Part shown: one piece after another, positions 1 to 10,795 of the stretch | Position numbering within the stretch: position 1 is the stretch's first letter | How the letters are laid out: the number at the start of each line of letters is the position of its first letter | Assembly: GCA_021646405.1 (NCBI GenBank) | Contig: SOER01000009.1 | Coordinates: 20,651-84,650 of the forward strand | Direction: 5' to 3' | DNA from: Candidatus Loosdrechtia aerotolerans | GTDB lineage: Bacteria > Planctomycetota > Brocadiia > Brocadiales > Brocadiaceae | Length of the DNA stretch: 64,000 nucleotides | Translations under genes and position numbers: made by a program | The notes under the pieces: generated by a model | What the model was told of the DNA's origin: nothing | What the model saw: only the letters and a program-made list of their open reading frames with translations | Database searches by the model: none

Positions 1-876
1 CATAAATAAATATTACGGGAAAAACATTGTACGGGAATATCGTTTTGGAATAACAATCTAATGCTATAAAAACAATGGCAGTACAGCATCATATTGTAAT
101 TTATTAAGACCAACTATGCAATAGAGTAATATACAGATATTGATTATGGCTGCTATAAATTCCTGTAGTGAATATGAAATATCCTGCAGAAATTGGGATA
201 TCAGACGGTAAAAGCCCAAACATAATAAAAAGGAGAAAAACCGGAAGGAACACTTTTACGGTAAATTTAACGGGGTTCCTGTCACTACTATTTCTAGTGA
301 GAAATTCAAGATTAAAGATAACAGGCTGGTAATGAGGTTACAGAGGCTAAAATTTAAACAGACCTATTGACGTTTATCATTCTATATATTATTATGTTCC
401 GGCCATGTTCTTGTGGAGAAACTATACATTAGTTTTGTGAGATAATTATCATTATTTCACGAAATCTACCCCATCATCCCCTCCTTCGCAAGGAGGGGAA
501 CAAGGCTAAGGAGGGGAATGAGGGGTATTTATATGATCCTGCAATTTATACAAAAAATTCCAGGATTTAATAAACATTAGTAATAATTTTATAATTATAG
601 AAAAAATACAGAAAAAAGCATACCAAAATCATAAAAAACAGTAATGATTTTTATTGATAACGATATTTGAATCTTCTTTAAAGGGTATAAATAGCTCAAT
701 TATATCTCAAGGTATAATGAAATAAGTTATTTATAGAAAAAGCGTTGTAAAATCCCAACAGAGAATATCGTGTAATGTATGTGCGAATAAAAATGTTTAC
801 AAAATAGTATCATATCGTAGGAGAATATTTTCGCAGTACCTGCAGTTTTCAGAACATACACTATGGTATATTTATT
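1..876. other. No recognised gene
   Basis: AT-rich stretch without a supported gene. A short open frame around 248-370 (plus strand) has protein-like codon choice but no start or recognisable homology and may be a gene remnant. Around 476-520 there is a C/G-rich palindromic patch (cctccttcgcaaggagg) of the kind scattered through the other intergenic regions here. I see no RNA gene. Confidence 0.5.
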
Positions 877-1008
877 GTGGCACGCGAGTGTGACATGCCA
901 AATTGTGACATGACACAGAAGGGTTACTTCAACATTTTCATAGTAAAACTTTTAAAGGAAACCAAAACGGCAAGGAGTGTTTTTAATCAATACAGGAGGA
1001 AACATACA

Positions 1009-1749
1009 ATGCTCCTAAAATATCTTTTTTTATCTGTAACATTTTCTACTTGTATAGGTTGTGCTGCTACCCAGGTTGCCCTGGAAAATAAAAAATTGAA
1101 GATTGAAACACAGATGACCGATACAATCTTTCTGGACATAGAAAACCGGATTAAGAAAACAATTTATGTAGATATCCGAAACACTTCAACACAGGATATC
1201 AATGTAGAATCATTGCTTATTTATAACCTTAAAACAAAGGGATACACAATAACAAATACCCCGGAAGAAGCCTTCTATATTTTACAGGGTAACATCCTCT
1301 ATGTGGGGAAAACCGACCCTTCTGCGCTTCGTGAATCCAGTTACGATAATTATGGAAGTGCTATAGGTGGTTCTATAGCCGGTGCAGTTGTCGGTGGAAT
1401 TACAGGGGAGAGTAGCACAAGCGCAGCTTATGGTGCAGGAATCGGTGCGTTGACACAGGCAGGAATTGGCGACCTTGTCATTGGATCATTAGTGAAAAAT
1501 GTTACCTATACCATTGTTACGGATTTGATGATATCCGAGCAATCAACGCAATCTGTGATACAAACATTAGAATCAGAACTGCAACAGGGTAAGGGTGCAA
1601 AGATCAAACAAACCCTTGAAAGCGCTGTAAAAAGAAAACGCTACCAGACACGAATCGTTGCGTCAGCAAACAAGGTAAACTTAGAGATTGAAGATGCACT
1701 GCCGATCATGGAAGAAGGCATAGCAAGGTCAATCTCTGGTATTTTTTAA
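1009..1749 (+). CDS. TraT-like outer-membrane lipoprotein
   Basis: Predicted lipoprotein of 246 aa. The N-terminal signal peptide ends in a lipobox (FSTCIGC, Cys17 as the lipidated residue) followed by CAATQVALENKKLKIETQM, closely matching the start of mature TraT. A glycine/alanine-rich hydrophobic pair of segments (about residues 110-160) and the closing pattern KYQTRIVASANKVNL also fit TraT. The frame is open from 877, but ATG 1009 is chosen because it carries the signal peptide and is preceded by AGGAGGA at 994-1000. TraT proteins are surface-exposed outer-membrane lipoproteins, best known from F plasmid for surface exclusion and complement resistance. No conjugation genes are nearby, so a chromosomal envelope role is more likely than exclusion. 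Confidence 0.85.
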   Translation: MLLKYLFLSVTFSTCIGCAATQVALENKKLKIETQMTDTIFLDIENRIKKTIYVDIRNTSTQDINVESLLIYNLKTKGYTITNTPEEAFYILQGNILYVGKTDPSALRESSYDNYGSAIGGSIAGAVVGGITGESSTSAAYGAGIGALTQAGIGDLVIGSLVKNVTYTIVTDLMISEQSTQSVIQTLESELQQGKGAKIKQTLESAVKRKRYQTRIVASANKVNLEIEDALPIMEEGIARSISGIF

Positions 1750-1756
1750 GAGTAAA

Positions 1757-1880
1757 AGCGTAAATCCCAAATATCGAATCCCAAATATCAAATAAATTCT
1801 AAATATCAATTTTCCAATCTCCAAATCATACTGTTTGGAATTTGGGATTTGCTTTTTGGAATTTGTTTGTTATTTGGGAT
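1757..1880. repeat. AT-rich intergenic repeat of aatcccaaat units
   Basis: The motif aatcccaaatatc and close variants recur on the plus strand and return in inverted form (ggaatttgggattt). This makes a loose inverted repeat between the TraT-like gene and priA. Similar 'ggaatttg...ggattt' text occurs near 9088-9165 and 63835-63990. Confidence 0.5.
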
Positions 1881-2028
1881 TTGTAATTTGGTGCTTTAGC
1901 ATAAGGTGCACCCTGAAGGGATGCGGCTACACAGAAAACAGGAAAACCTAAATTACCTGATATCTCTATGTCTCTTTCTATAAAAGTGATAGGATCTTTT
2001 TAAAAATCAACCCGACGCATATCTTGAC

Positions 2029-4389
2029 ATGATACTATTTATTATGGTAGTATCCCCACCGTTTTATTACTTAATAAGGATATATGCATCGACTCATGAA
2101 AATCATCCTCTCTCTATCCCATTGACAACTTCAGAAAATCATATCCTGTCAGCGGATCGGAAACCGGAAAGATTGTATGCAGAGGTAGTTGTTAATATTC
2201 CCTTAAACAAGGTATTTCACTACACTATTCCTCAGAATTTAAAGGACCATCTTACCGCCGGTATGCGGGTAAAGATCCCTTTTGGCGGAAAAATAATTAC
2301 AGGATTTTGTGTCGGATTTACAAATATATCATTTCCCTATCCGTTAAAAGATATTATCACGGTAGTAGATAAAGCACCGCTTACAAACGATATCATGCTT
2401 AAACTTACCCGGTGGTTATCATCCCACTACTATTGCGGATGGGGAGAGGCAATCCACGCTGTTGTTCCGCCGGTTATACGCAGTAAGACAAAAGATCAAT
2501 GGACCGCCTTCGTGAAAAAAAGTGACTGTATTTCAGAAATTGACCACAACAAACTTTTATCCATAAGAACCCGTGCACCAAAACAGGCCAGGGCGTTAGA
2601 AATCCTCTTAGAATCTTCCGGTGAAATACCCGTTAAAGAACTTATTCGAATCAGTGGCTGCACAAAACAAGGCCTCCTTCAATTAGAAAGAAAAGGGTTT
2701 CTTATTATTGAAAATAAACTATCAAACAGTAGAGGGCCATCCGTTCATAACCGCCCGATACAGCAACATTTAACCTTTACGGAAGAACAACATCTTGCCT
2801 TCAAGAGAATCCATGAGAGGCTCAAAGAAGCCAAACCGGGTGTTGTATTACTTCATGGTATTACAGGCAGCGGAAAGACGGAAATTTACCTTCAAACAAT
2901 TACGAAGATAATTGAACAGGGACGGAAGGTAATATTCCTTGTTCCAGAAATCTCCCTTACCTCTCAAACCATACAGCGGATCAGGGCACGGTTCAGTCGT
3001 ACTGCAGTACTCCATAGTCACCTCCTGGAAAGTTATTATCATTCACAATGGAACGATGTTAAAGAAAATAAGATAGATATCGTTCTTGGTGCACGATCCT
3101 CTGTGTTCTGTCCACTAAAAAATGTTGGGCTTATTATTATTGATGAAGAGCACGAGAACACATACAAACAGGAAAACACTCCTCGTTACCATGCAAGGGA
3201 TATCGCTGTCAGGAGGGCAGCCGAGGAAAATGCCCTGGTATTATTGGGAACGGCTACCCCTGCGCTTGAAAGTTACTACTCTGCAACACAGGGAGTGTAT
3301 GAAAGACTTGTTCTCTCGAAAAGGATTGGCGAGTGCCAACTTCCCCGTATTGAGATTGTAGATATGCGGGAAGAGGTTCGCAAACGCAGGGGATACCATA
3401 TTATTTCCCAGCGGCTGGAATATTCTATGAACCAGGCCCTCGCAAAAAATGAACAGATAATCTTATTTTTAAACCGCAGGGGATTTGCGCCTTACATCCA
3501 TTGCAAGCGGTGTGGATTTGTATTAAAATGTCAGCAGTGTGATATCCCCATGACACTTCATAAAAACCCAAACATCGTTCTATGCCATTATTGCCATGCA
3601 GAAGTCTTTCCACCGGAGTTTTGCCCGGACTGTCTGGACGGCCATCTCAATTACCGGGGATTTGGAACAGAAAAGATCGAGGATGTTATTGCAGCCAGGT
3701 TTCCTCATCGTAAAGTTGCAAGGATGGATAGTGATTCTATGCGCAGGCGGAACGCACACGAAAAAATTCTCATGGCGTTTGAGCGGAGAGAGATCGATAT
3801 ATTAATCGGTACCCAAATGATTGCAAAAGGACTGGACTTTCCCAATGTTACCCTGGTTGGAGTGATCTCAGCGGACACCATGCTTAACATTCCCGATTTT
3901 CGGGCAAGCGAGAGAACTTTTCAACTTATCGCACAGGTTGCAGGCCGTGCAGGAAGAGGATCAAAAGGCGGATGTGTTATCGTACAGTCCTTTACCCCCA
4001 AACATTACAGTATCACGTATGCCGCTGCACATGATTATGAGGGGTTTGCAAAAAAGGAACTGGAATACAGGAAACAATTAAACTATCCCCCCTTTAGAAA
4101 ATTAGCGAGGATTGTTTTCCGCAGCCCAAAGGAAGATAACGTCAGGGAAAAAGCACTTACTGTTGCTGATACATTAAAAGGGTTTGCACAAACAAGCGGG
4201 GATTTGGAGATCCTTGGACCATCACCAGCACCCTTAATGAAAATCAATACCCTGTTTCGATGGCATCTCTTTCTCAGGTCAGAGAGCTATACGAGTATTC
4301 ACAATGCCCTTTACGGGATAGAAAATATGCTAAAACCTTCAAAAAGTGTACAAGCTATGGTTGATGTTGATCCTTATATGATGTTATAA
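2029..4389 (+). CDS. priA: Primosomal protein N' (replication restart helicase PriA)
   Basis: PriA is a 3'-5' superfamily 2 helicase that rebuilds replication forks and loads the primosome. Visible parts are the N-terminal DNA-binding domain (YAEVVVNIPLNKVFHYTIP, from about residue 50), Walker A GITGSGKTE at 277-285, Walker B DEEH at 372-375, and a paired zinc-binding module with Cys residues from 492 to 535 (CKRCG, CQQC, CHYC, CPDC) inserted in the helicase core. Motifs GTQMIAKGLDFPNVTLVG and QVAGRAGRG follow. The length (786 aa) exceeds the usual 730 or so because of about 48 leading residues; a TTG at 2173 just before YAEVVV is an alternative start, so the N-terminus is uncertain. guaB follows 61 nt later on the same strand. 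Confidence 0.96.
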   Translation: MILFIMVVSPPFYYLIRIYASTHENHPLSIPLTTSENHILSADRKPERLYAEVVVNIPLNKVFHYTIPQNLKDHLTAGMRVKIPFGGKIITGFCVGFTNISFPYPLKDIITVVDKAPLTNDIMLKLTRWLSSHYYCGWGEAIHAVVPPVIRSKTKDQWTAFVKKSDCISEIDHNKLLSIRTRAPKQARALEILLESSGEIPVKELIRISGCTKQGLLQLERKGFLIIENKLSNSRGPSVHNRPIQQHLTFTEEQHLAFKRIHERLKEAKPGVVLLHGITGSGKTEIYLQTITKIIEQGRKVIFLVPEISLTSQTIQRIRARFSRTAVLHSHLLESYYHSQWNDVKENKIDIVLGARSSVFCPLKNVGLIIIDEEHENTYKQENTPRYHARDIAVRRAAEENALVLLGTATPALESYYSATQGVYERLVLSKRIGECQLPRIEIVDMREEVRKRRGYHIISQRLEYSMNQALAKNEQIILFLNRRGFAPYIHCKRCGFVLKCQQCDIPMTLHKNPNIVLCHYCHAEVFPPEFCPDCLDGHLNYRGFGTEKIEDVIAARFPHRKVARMDSDSMRRRNAHEKILMAFERREIDILIGTQMIAKGLDFPNVTLVGVISADTMLNIPDFRASERTFQLIAQVAGRAGRGSKGGCVIVQSFTPKHYSITYAAAHDYEGFAKKELEYRKQLNYPPFRKLARIVFRSPKEDNVREKALTVADTLKGFAQTSGDLEILGPSPAPLMKINTLFRWHLFLRSESYTSIHNALYGIENMLKPSKSVQAMVDVDPYMML

Positions 4390-4450
4390 TAGGAGAAAAT
4401 GATTCTGTAATTAAATAAAATTTTTTTATTGGAGGTAATAAAATACTTAT

Positions 4451-5968
4451 ATGTCACCGAACGGACTGGATGCAAAAACATTTTTTGAACATGAAGGAGG
4501 AGGTATTACGTACAACGACTTTATCTTGCTTCCAGGTCACATTAACTTCTCACTCGATGAAATCAATCTTGAAACGAGCTTGACACGGAATATAAAGATT
4601 AAACGGCCTGTTGTTAGTTCGCCTATGGATACGGTAACAGAATCCGGCATGGCCATTAGTATGGCCCTCCTCGGAGGTATAGGTATCATTCACTACAATA
4701 ACACTATTGAGGAACAGGTAAAAGAGGTACGTCTGGTTAAAAGGTTTGAAAATGGATTTATTACTGAACCTGTTGTCCTCAGTCCCGATCATACCATTAA
4801 AGACATAGATGTTATCAAAAAATCTTATGGTTTTTCAGGTATCCCGGTTACCGAGGATGGCACACTACATTCAAAGCTTATTGGCATTGTAACTAAACGG
4901 GATATCGACTTCGAAGAAGACCGTACCAAAAAACTCAGGGATGTAATGACTACTCAGCTTGTCACGGCACCGGCAGGAATATCCCTTGCAGAGGGGAATA
5001 AAATCCTGAAGGAAAGCAAGAAGGGAAAACTCCCTCTTGTTGACAAGCAAGGCCGGCTTGTTTCACTCATGAGCCGTACCGACTTATTGAAGAATGAGGA
5101 TTTCCCCTTTGCTTCAAAAAACAAGGATAAACAACTTCTCGTCGGAGCTGCACTTTCCACCCATGAGAAGGACAGGGAACGCCTTGACGAACTTGCCAGG
5201 GCCGGTGTGGACGTTGTCGTTATCGACTCTTCCCAGGGGGACTCTACCTTTCAAATCGATATGATCAGGCATATCAAGAAAAAGTTCCCGCATATTGATG
5301 TAATTGGTGGAAATGTTGTTACTGCTAAACAATGCAAATCGCTCATCGATACAGGGGTAGATGGACTTCGCATTGGCATGGGAAGCGGTTCTATTTGTAT
5401 TACCCAGGACACCCTAGCAGTTGGCAGGGCACAGGGATCTGCGGTCTACCATACGGCAAAATTTTCCAGGGAATATGCTAATATACCGGTTACCGCCGAT
5501 GGGGGAATAGCCCACATCGGCCATGTCGTAAAGGCATTATCCCTCGGTGCAAGTGCTGTTATGATGGGAGGCTTGCTCGCCGGAACAACAGAAGCTCCCG
5601 GTGAATATTTTTATGAAGGCGGAATGCGTGTAAAAAAATACCGGGGCATGGCATCTCAGGAAGCTATGGAAAGAGGAGGAGGAAAACGATATCTTTCTTC
5701 TGAGGACCGGATAAAAGTTGCACAAGGCGTTTCGGGTACTGTTGTCGACAAAGGTTCGGTCATACATCTCGTTCAATACCTTATGCAAAGTTTACTGCAT
5801 TCATTTCAGGAACTCGGATACAAAAGCCTTCAAGAACTTCATAAGGGATTATCCGAAGGTACGCTGCGCTTCGAAATGCGCTCACAATCTGCCCAAACGG
5901 AAGGTAGTGTTCATAATCTCTATTCTTTCAAAGAACCACACCTGGGTTTCCTTCGAATGAGCCATTAA
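4451..5968 (+). CDS. guaB: Inosine-5'-monophosphate dehydrogenase
   Basis: Catalyses the NAD-dependent oxidation of IMP to XMP, the committed step of guanine nucleotide synthesis in the cytosol. The N-terminal part has the typical YNDFILLPG. Two CBS domains occupy roughly residues 95-210. The barrel continues with [10 protein letters not shown] and the catalytic loop [11 protein letters not shown], with catalytic Cys316. The mobile flap carries GMASQEAM and the ERGGGKRY segment. Length (505 aa) is slightly above normal because of a short C-terminal tail. A GGAGGT lies at 4431-4436, somewhat far (14 nt) from the ATG. Context is priA upstream and cca downstream on the same strand. Confidence 0.97.
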   Translation: MSPNGLDAKTFFEHEGGGITYNDFILLPGHINFSLDEINLETSLTRNIKIKRPVVSSPMDTVTESGMAISMALLGGIGIIHYNNTIEEQVKEVRLVKRFENGFITEPVVLSPDHTIKDIDVIKKSYGFSGIPVTEDGTLHSKLIGIVTKRDIDFEEDRTKKLRDVMTTQLVTAPAGISLAEGNKILKESKKGKLPLVDKQGRLVSLMSRTDLLKNEDFPFASKNKDKQLLVGAALSTHEKDRERLDELARAGVDVVVIDSSQGDSTFQIDMIRHIKKKFPHIDVIGGNVVTAKQCKSLIDTGVDGLRIGMGSGSICITQDTLAVGRAQGSAVYHTAKFSREYANIPVTADGGIAHIGHVVKALSLGASAVMMGGLLAGTTEAPGEYFYEGGMRVKKYRGMASQEAMERGGGKRYLSSEDRIKVAQGVSGTVVDKGSVIHLVQYLMQSLLHSFQELGYKSLQELHKGLSEGTLRFEMRSQSAQTEGSVHNLYSFKEPHLGFLRMSH

Positions 5969-6020
5969 GTTCATTGCTACTTTTTAGTAAGTACTTTCCA
6001 GCAAATGAGGAGCCCCCCCT

Positions 6021-7340
6021 TTGAATATCAGTATCAAACAAAACGCCATAGTTATCGTAAGAACTTTACAAGAACATGGTTATAAAGCACTTTTTGCCGG
6101 TGGATGTGTACGGGACATGATTATGGGGAGGGAGTCAACCGATTATGATATTGCTACAAATGCCCTACCCCATGATATTATGCAACTTTTTGAGAAGACG
6201 ATCCCCGTTGGTATTCAGTTTGGTGTAATTATTGTTGTAAAAAACGGACATAACTATGAAGTTGCCACCTTTCGTACGGAAGGTGCTTACAGTGATGGAC
6301 GTCACCCTGATTATGTAAAATTTAGTACCCCGGAAAATGATGTGAAACGAAGGGATTTCACGATAAATGGGTTATTATACGACCCGATAAAAAATGAAGT
6401 ATTCGACTATGTCGGAGGGAGAGAAGATATCCGGGCAAAAATCGTTCGTACTATTGGAGACCCTGTTGAAAGGTTTACCGAAGATAAATTACGCATGATG
6501 CGGGCTGTCCGCTTTGCATGCCGGTTTGATTTCCGGATTCATGAGGATACACAACAGGCCATTATTCAACTTGCTCCACATATTCACATGGTAAGCGAAG
6601 AACGTATATGCGAAGAACTGAAAAAGATAGTAACCGGTCCCCACCCCCATACCGGTGTTAAACTTCTTGATGAACTTCACCTCCTACAACAAATCCTTCC
6701 GGAAGTATCGAATACGAAAGGCGTACCTCAGCCAGAGAATTTTCATCCCGAGGGGGATGTCTTTACCCATCTGCTACTCTCTTTATCTAAATTGAAAAAT
6801 CCTTCATGGACGCTTGCAATGGGAGTGCTCTTGCATGATATCGGGAAAGCGGTCACTATTAGTTTCTCTGATCGGATTCGGTTTAATTTGCATGAAAAAG
6901 TAGGGGCTGATATGGCAGCGAAGATTTGCGACCGGTTAAAAACTTCTAAGGCTGAAAAGGAACGCATTACGTGGCTTGTTCTCAAACATCTCTATTTTAA
7001 AGACGCCAGGAAGATGCGGTTGAACAAACTCAAAAGACTTTTTGCAGAAGAGGGTTACCCGGAACTGGCAGAATTATGCAAGGCTGATGCCCTTGCAAGC
7101 AGCGGCGACCTTTCGGATTACCACTACTGCCAGGAGATGTACAACAAACTTTCCCGGGAAGAAGTTAAGCCTGCCCCCCTTATCACAGGTAATGACCTCA
7201 TTGCAATGGGATTAAGACCAGGACCTGCCTTTAAGGATATCCTGACAAGGATACGGGACGAGCAACTTGATGGCACGATAACGACGAAGGAAGAAGCCCT
7301 GAAAAAGGTAAAAACGTATATCCCGAAAATAAATACTTGA
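6021..7340 (+). CDS. cca: CCA tRNA nucleotidyltransferase / poly(A) polymerase family with HD domain
   Basis: Class II nucleotidyltransferase head with FAGGCVRDMIMG and the metal-binding pair in STDYDIAT (about residues 25-45), then the RRDFTINGL and EDKLRMMRAVRFACRF motifs that bind NTP and tRNA. A C-terminal HD domain (LLHDIGK, around residue 272) is present, as in many bacterial CCA-adding enzymes and PcnB-like proteins. The start is TTG 6021, preceded by AGGAG at 6008-6012. The role is adding or repairing the 3' CCA of tRNAs; sequence alone does not separate CCA-adding from A-adding activity. It ends in TGA, so TGA acts as an ordinary stop here. Confidence 0.9.
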   Translation: MNISIKQNAIVIVRTLQEHGYKALFAGGCVRDMIMGRESTDYDIATNALPHDIMQLFEKTIPVGIQFGVIIVVKNGHNYEVATFRTEGAYSDGRHPDYVKFSTPENDVKRRDFTINGLLYDPIKNEVFDYVGGREDIRAKIVRTIGDPVERFTEDKLRMMRAVRFACRFDFRIHEDTQQAIIQLAPHIHMVSEERICEELKKIVTGPHPHTGVKLLDELHLLQQILPEVSNTKGVPQPENFHPEGDVFTHLLLSLSKLKNPSWTLAMGVLLHDIGKAVTISFSDRIRFNLHEKVGADMAAKICDRLKTSKAEKERITWLVLKHLYFKDARKMRLNKLKRLFAEEGYPELAELCKADALASSGDLSDYHYCQEMYNKLSREEVKPAPLITGNDLIAMGLRPGPAFKDILTRIRDEQLDGTITTKEEALKKVKTYIPKINT

Positions 7341-7462
7341 CAAATTTTTTTATTCAATGTATAAGCTTCTGCATTAGACGTTCTGATAATTTACCTATCG
7401 TCAAAAACAATTGATAATTCATCTGGCTATCTACTAAAAATTAACCGTATTAGGAGAAATTG

Positions 7463-8203
7463 ATGGATGCATTAAAAAAGTATATTGCGGAATTTTTAGG
7501 TACCTTTACCCTTGTTTTCATTGCAGCCGGCGCAATATGTGCGGATTTTTATCTCAAGAGAAACGGGGGACAGGGTTTAGGTATCATAGGGACTTCAATC
7601 GCCTATGGCCTGGCTGTAACTTCTGTATTCTATGCAATTAGTTACATTTCAGGTGCTCACATCAATCCTGCAATTACTATCGCTTACTGGATAACAAAAA
7701 GAGTAAATCCAAATACGGCAATAAAATATATTATAGCACAAATACTCGGTGCCTCACTTGCCGGTTTCACATTAAAGATATTATTTCCCGAGGCACTCTA
7801 TACGGTATACATAGGAACAAGTACCCTTGGGGATAATGTTTCTTTACTCCAGGGCGTTGTTATGGAAGCTATTATTACCTTCTTACTAGCCATCACCATC
7901 TTCGGAACAGCACTCGATAAAAGGGCATATAGTAGTTTTGCCGGATTGGCTATAGGTCTTGTTATCCTGTTCGGGGCTTTAATAGGAGGGCCTATTAGCG
8001 GCGGCATCATGAACCCTGCACGTGCCTTCGGACCCGCTCTGGCATCCGGACAGTTTGCCCACCATTATATCTGGTGGTTAGGTCCTATCGCTGGAAGCAT
8101 CGCAGCCGCACTTTTATATGAGACGGTTCTTGCTGAAGGAAAAAAGGAAAAGGAAGAGGTAAAGGCAGTAAGCACGAAAAAGAAGCAGAAACAATTTGTT
8201 TGA
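7463..8203 (+). CDS. Aquaporin / MIP family channel
   Basis: Six-helix major intrinsic protein with both pore-lining NPA boxes: SGAHINPAIT in the first half and GGIMNPARAFGP in the second. The protein is about 246 aa, with a Lys/Glu-rich cytoplasmic tail (KKEKEEVKA). Water channels and glycerol facilitators share this fold. The short loops and the Arg after the second NPA fit an aquaporin, but the substrate cannot be fixed from sequence. ATG 7463 is preferred to the adjacent TTG 7460 because AGGAG at 7452-7456 is well spaced. Confidence 0.9.
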   Translation: MDALKKYIAEFLGTFTLVFIAAGAICADFYLKRNGGQGLGIIGTSIAYGLAVTSVFYAISYISGAHINPAITIAYWITKRVNPNTAIKYIIAQILGASLAGFTLKILFPEALYTVYIGTSTLGDNVSLLQGVVMEAIITFLLAITIFGTALDKRAYSSFAGLAIGLVILFGALIGGPISGGIMNPARAFGPALASGQFAHHYIWWLGPIAGSIAAALLYETVLAEGKKEKEEVKAVSTKKKQKQFV

Positions 8204-8249
8204 TCAGTATTAACTAAACAGATACACCTGAAACAGAAAATTGAACCAT

Positions 8250-8885
8250 CTACCATGCTCTTTGTTCCGCTAGTTCAATACATTCATACTCAATCCATAA
8301 ATGTAATTCAAAATCAGCACCCTGAAGCGATAAGGTTATTCGTGATTCAGAGGTATGCCATACATCGCTGTATAAACCTAATCCCATAAAAATGGCATCT
8401 GCATCACTTACATACGGATCAGGGCTGCCTTTACGAATCCTTTGAATAGGCTCTCCGTATCTTTCAATTAACAGCTCCTCGAATTTGTAAAACTTGAATA
8501 CATACGCCTGGCTACCAATCTCCCCAACCCTAATCCGTTCGAGTACCTGGTATAGTTTATCATCGGTAAAAGCAAAGATAATATCAGCACTCTCTCCGGC
8601 AGCTGTACCTGAGAACCACAATAAATCTTCGTCTCTCCACCAGTGAAATGTTTCGGCAGGAAACCATTCTTTCACATCTTGCTTTGACATACCCCATTTG
8701 GCCCCCTTGTATCCTTCAATAAAACTTTTATTCTGTACAAGGCTTAGCGACTGCCCGGGAAACAAACGGACATCGGTCGAAAACAGGTCTTCACCTTCTT
8801 CATTCCCTACAGCAACCTCATCATGATTTAGGAACATAATTACTAATGTCACAATAATTATACCAGTGAGAGCCGCTTGCCTCAT
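8250..8885 (-). CDS. Exported protein of unknown function
   Basis: 211-aa protein with an N-terminal hydrophobic segment (AALTGIIIVTLVIMFL), so probably exported or membrane-tethered. The motif YKGAKWGMSKQDVKEWF resembles the start of small exported proteins that begin their mature part with 'W-G-x-s-x-x-e-V', but no function is known to me. A clear AAGGAG precedes the ATG. It converges with the aquaporin gene. Confidence 0.65.
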   Translation of the reverse strand: MRQAALTGIIIVTLVIMFLNHDEVAVGNEEGEDLFSTDVRLFPGQSLSLVQNKSFIEGYKGAKWGMSKQDVKEWFPAETFHWWRDEDLLWFSGTAAGESADIIFAFTDDKLYQVLERIRVGEIGSQAYVFKFYKFEELLIERYGEPIQRIRKGSPDPYVSDADAIFMGLGLYSDVWHTSESRITLSLQGADFELHLWIEYECIELAEQRAW

Positions 8886-9387
8886 GTAAAACTCCTTCTT
8901 CCCAAGAACGAAATGGTTTTTTATCGTGTTAAACCTTTCCGTTTTTATCTCTGTCTAATCCTGAATCCTGAACTAAAACAGTTATAGAAATTTAAAAGAA
9001 TTATATATAGCACCTATACAACATATCATAAAACCCATGAAAAGCAAATAAAATAAAAATCTGCGTTCATCTGCGTCCTGTTTTTAGTTTTTGGAATTTG
9101 TTTCAGATCTGCTGGCTTCGCTCAGGACAAGTTTTGTGTTTCATACTTCGGATTTCATGTTTGTTTAGTTCTGGCTTGTCACGGGGCAGTTGCATTTTTG
9201 TGATTCAAATCTAACGGTACATATTTTGCTAAAAGCTGGATAGTAAAAAATACTGTTATATTTGCTTGCGTGCCAAACTGCGCGGGCCGGTTTTGGATTC
9301 AGATCAATTCCACACATTTCACAAATTTAGGTTGCTAACAGTCAGGCATAATAACTGTGGCAAAACAGGAAGTAAGGAACAGGCTTC
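8886..9387. other. Intergenic region with dispersed repeat
   Basis: No gene is supported in these 500 bases between divergently transcribed genes. The section 9088-9165 (ttggaatttgtttcagatc ... gctcaggacaag ... cttcggatttcat) is a diverged inverted copy of the sequence at about 63835-63898. Confidence 0.5.
9088..9165 (-). repeat. Dispersed repeat, copy 1 (partner near 63835)
   Basis: Reads, in order, tttggaatttgtttc, gctcaggacaagttt and cggatttca, as does the reverse complement of 63835-63898. The spacing matches, with scattered substitutions. Contains no coding potential. Confidence 0.6.
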
Positions 9388-10704
9388 ATGGAAAAACTGC
9401 GCCAGTACTGGTATAACGTACACTCAAGCTTCTGGTTTATACCCGGGTTAATCATTATAGTTTCTATTGCACTCGCGATTGGTTTGATAAAAGCAGATCC
9501 GTTCATTGACCGGCAAATGCTTGACCGATGGCCCCGGCTTTTCGGTGTCGGTGTAGAGGGTTCCCGAGCCCTGCTTGAGGCTATCGCCAGCTCGATGATC
9601 ACGGTGGCCGGGACTGTATTCTCGATTACCCTTGTTGCCCTCGCACTGGCTTCCAGCCAGTACACCTCCCGGGTGCTCCGTACCTTCATGCGCAATCGTG
9701 TTAATCAAACCGTACTCGGAATGTTCGTCGGTATCTTTGCATACTGTCTGGTAGTTCTCCGGACTATTCAGGGAGAAGATACCGGAGAGGTGTTCGTTCC
9801 ATCGCTAGCTGTGCTATTTGGGATGGTCCTGGGGTTCATTGGAATCGCTTTTCTGATCTTATTTATCCATAACATAGCCGTATCCATTCAGGCCTCCCAC
9901 ATTATCGCGGATGTGTCCGAAGAAACACTTAAGGCGGTGAATCATCTGTTCCCGGAAGAAGTCATCGGGGTGGAGGATACGGGTGACAGATGGCCTGGCC
10001 CGGATTATGAAGGACAGGTGTGGCGCATCGTACCGGCCACGGAAACAGGATATATTCAACAGATTGATATAGATGTGTTGCTGTCATTTGCTGAAGAGCG
10101 TGGAGTGTTGGTGCGGGTAGAACAGGGCATCGGCGAGTTTCTGGTCGAGGGAACACCGGCGGTATCCATCCTCACGACCAACCTATTGAACGAGAAGGAC
10201 GTTCGTCGGCTCGGCTCGGTTTACACCGTGGGCAAGGAACGGTCGATGGACCAGGACGTCTCGTTTGGCATACGGCAACTGGTAGATATGGCCCTCAGGG
10301 CGCTATCACCAGGAATCAACGACACCACTACGGCCATTATGTGTATCAATTACCTTACGGCAATCCTGGTCTGTCTGATTAACCGGCGAATAGAATCCTG
10401 TTACCGAACCGCGGATGGCAGGGTACGAGTGTTAGCCCGCGGCCCGACGTTTGCAGGTCTGATGATGGAATCTTTCGACCAGATCCGCCAGAATGCCGGC
10501 GGTAATGTGGCCGTTCTAACCCGCATGCTCCAGTCATTGGAAACACTTGCAGATAGTACCCTGATCGCTACACGGCGGCGTGTGCTTCTTGATCATGCAA
10601 AAGCAGTTGTGGAATTGGGACATCGCAGTGTTCCATCACCATCAGACCGCCAGTACATTATTTCACAATCGGCACGATTAATTACCACCCTGGATACGCA
10701 GTAG
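9388..10704 (+). CDS. DUF2254 family membrane protein
   Basis: 438-aa predicted inner-membrane protein. Four hydrophobic segments occupy the first 160 residues or so (SFWFIPGLIIIVSIALAIGL; the IASSMITVAGTVFSITLVAL region; GMFVGIFAYCLVVL; GMVLGFIGIAFLILFIHNIA). A soluble C-terminal part contains ALSPGINDTTTA, typical of DUF2254. The function of this family is unknown to me. The gene looks noticeably richer in G+C than its neighbours, which could indicate acquisition. AGGAA precedes ATG 9388. Confidence 0.85.
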   Translation: MEKLRQYWYNVHSSFWFIPGLIIIVSIALAIGLIKADPFIDRQMLDRWPRLFGVGVEGSRALLEAIASSMITVAGTVFSITLVALALASSQYTSRVLRTFMRNRVNQTVLGMFVGIFAYCLVVLRTIQGEDTGEVFVPSLAVLFGMVLGFIGIAFLILFIHNIAVSIQASHIIADVSEETLKAVNHLFPEEVIGVEDTGDRWPGPDYEGQVWRIVPATETGYIQQIDIDVLLSFAEERGVLVRVEQGIGEFLVEGTPAVSILTTNLLNEKDVRRLGSVYTVGKERSMDQDVSFGIRQLVDMALRALSPGINDTTTAIMCINYLTAILVCLINRRIESCYRTADGRVRVLARGPTFAGLMMESFDQIRQNAGGNVAVLTRMLQSLETLADSTLIATRRRVLLDHAKAVVELGHRSVPSPSDRQYIISQSARLITTLDTQ

Positions 10705-10795
10705 AAAGGTTATGACATTAAGTTATTTTCATCCGTTACTATGGCACGACCCTGGAGAATCCAATATACCACGGAACAAATTTTCTATTCTATTT

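Noticed and set aside
877..1008. Upstream extension of the TraT-like gene
   Set aside because: The 44 extra residues are not signal-like, and ATG 1009 has both the ribosome-binding site and the lipoprotein signal.
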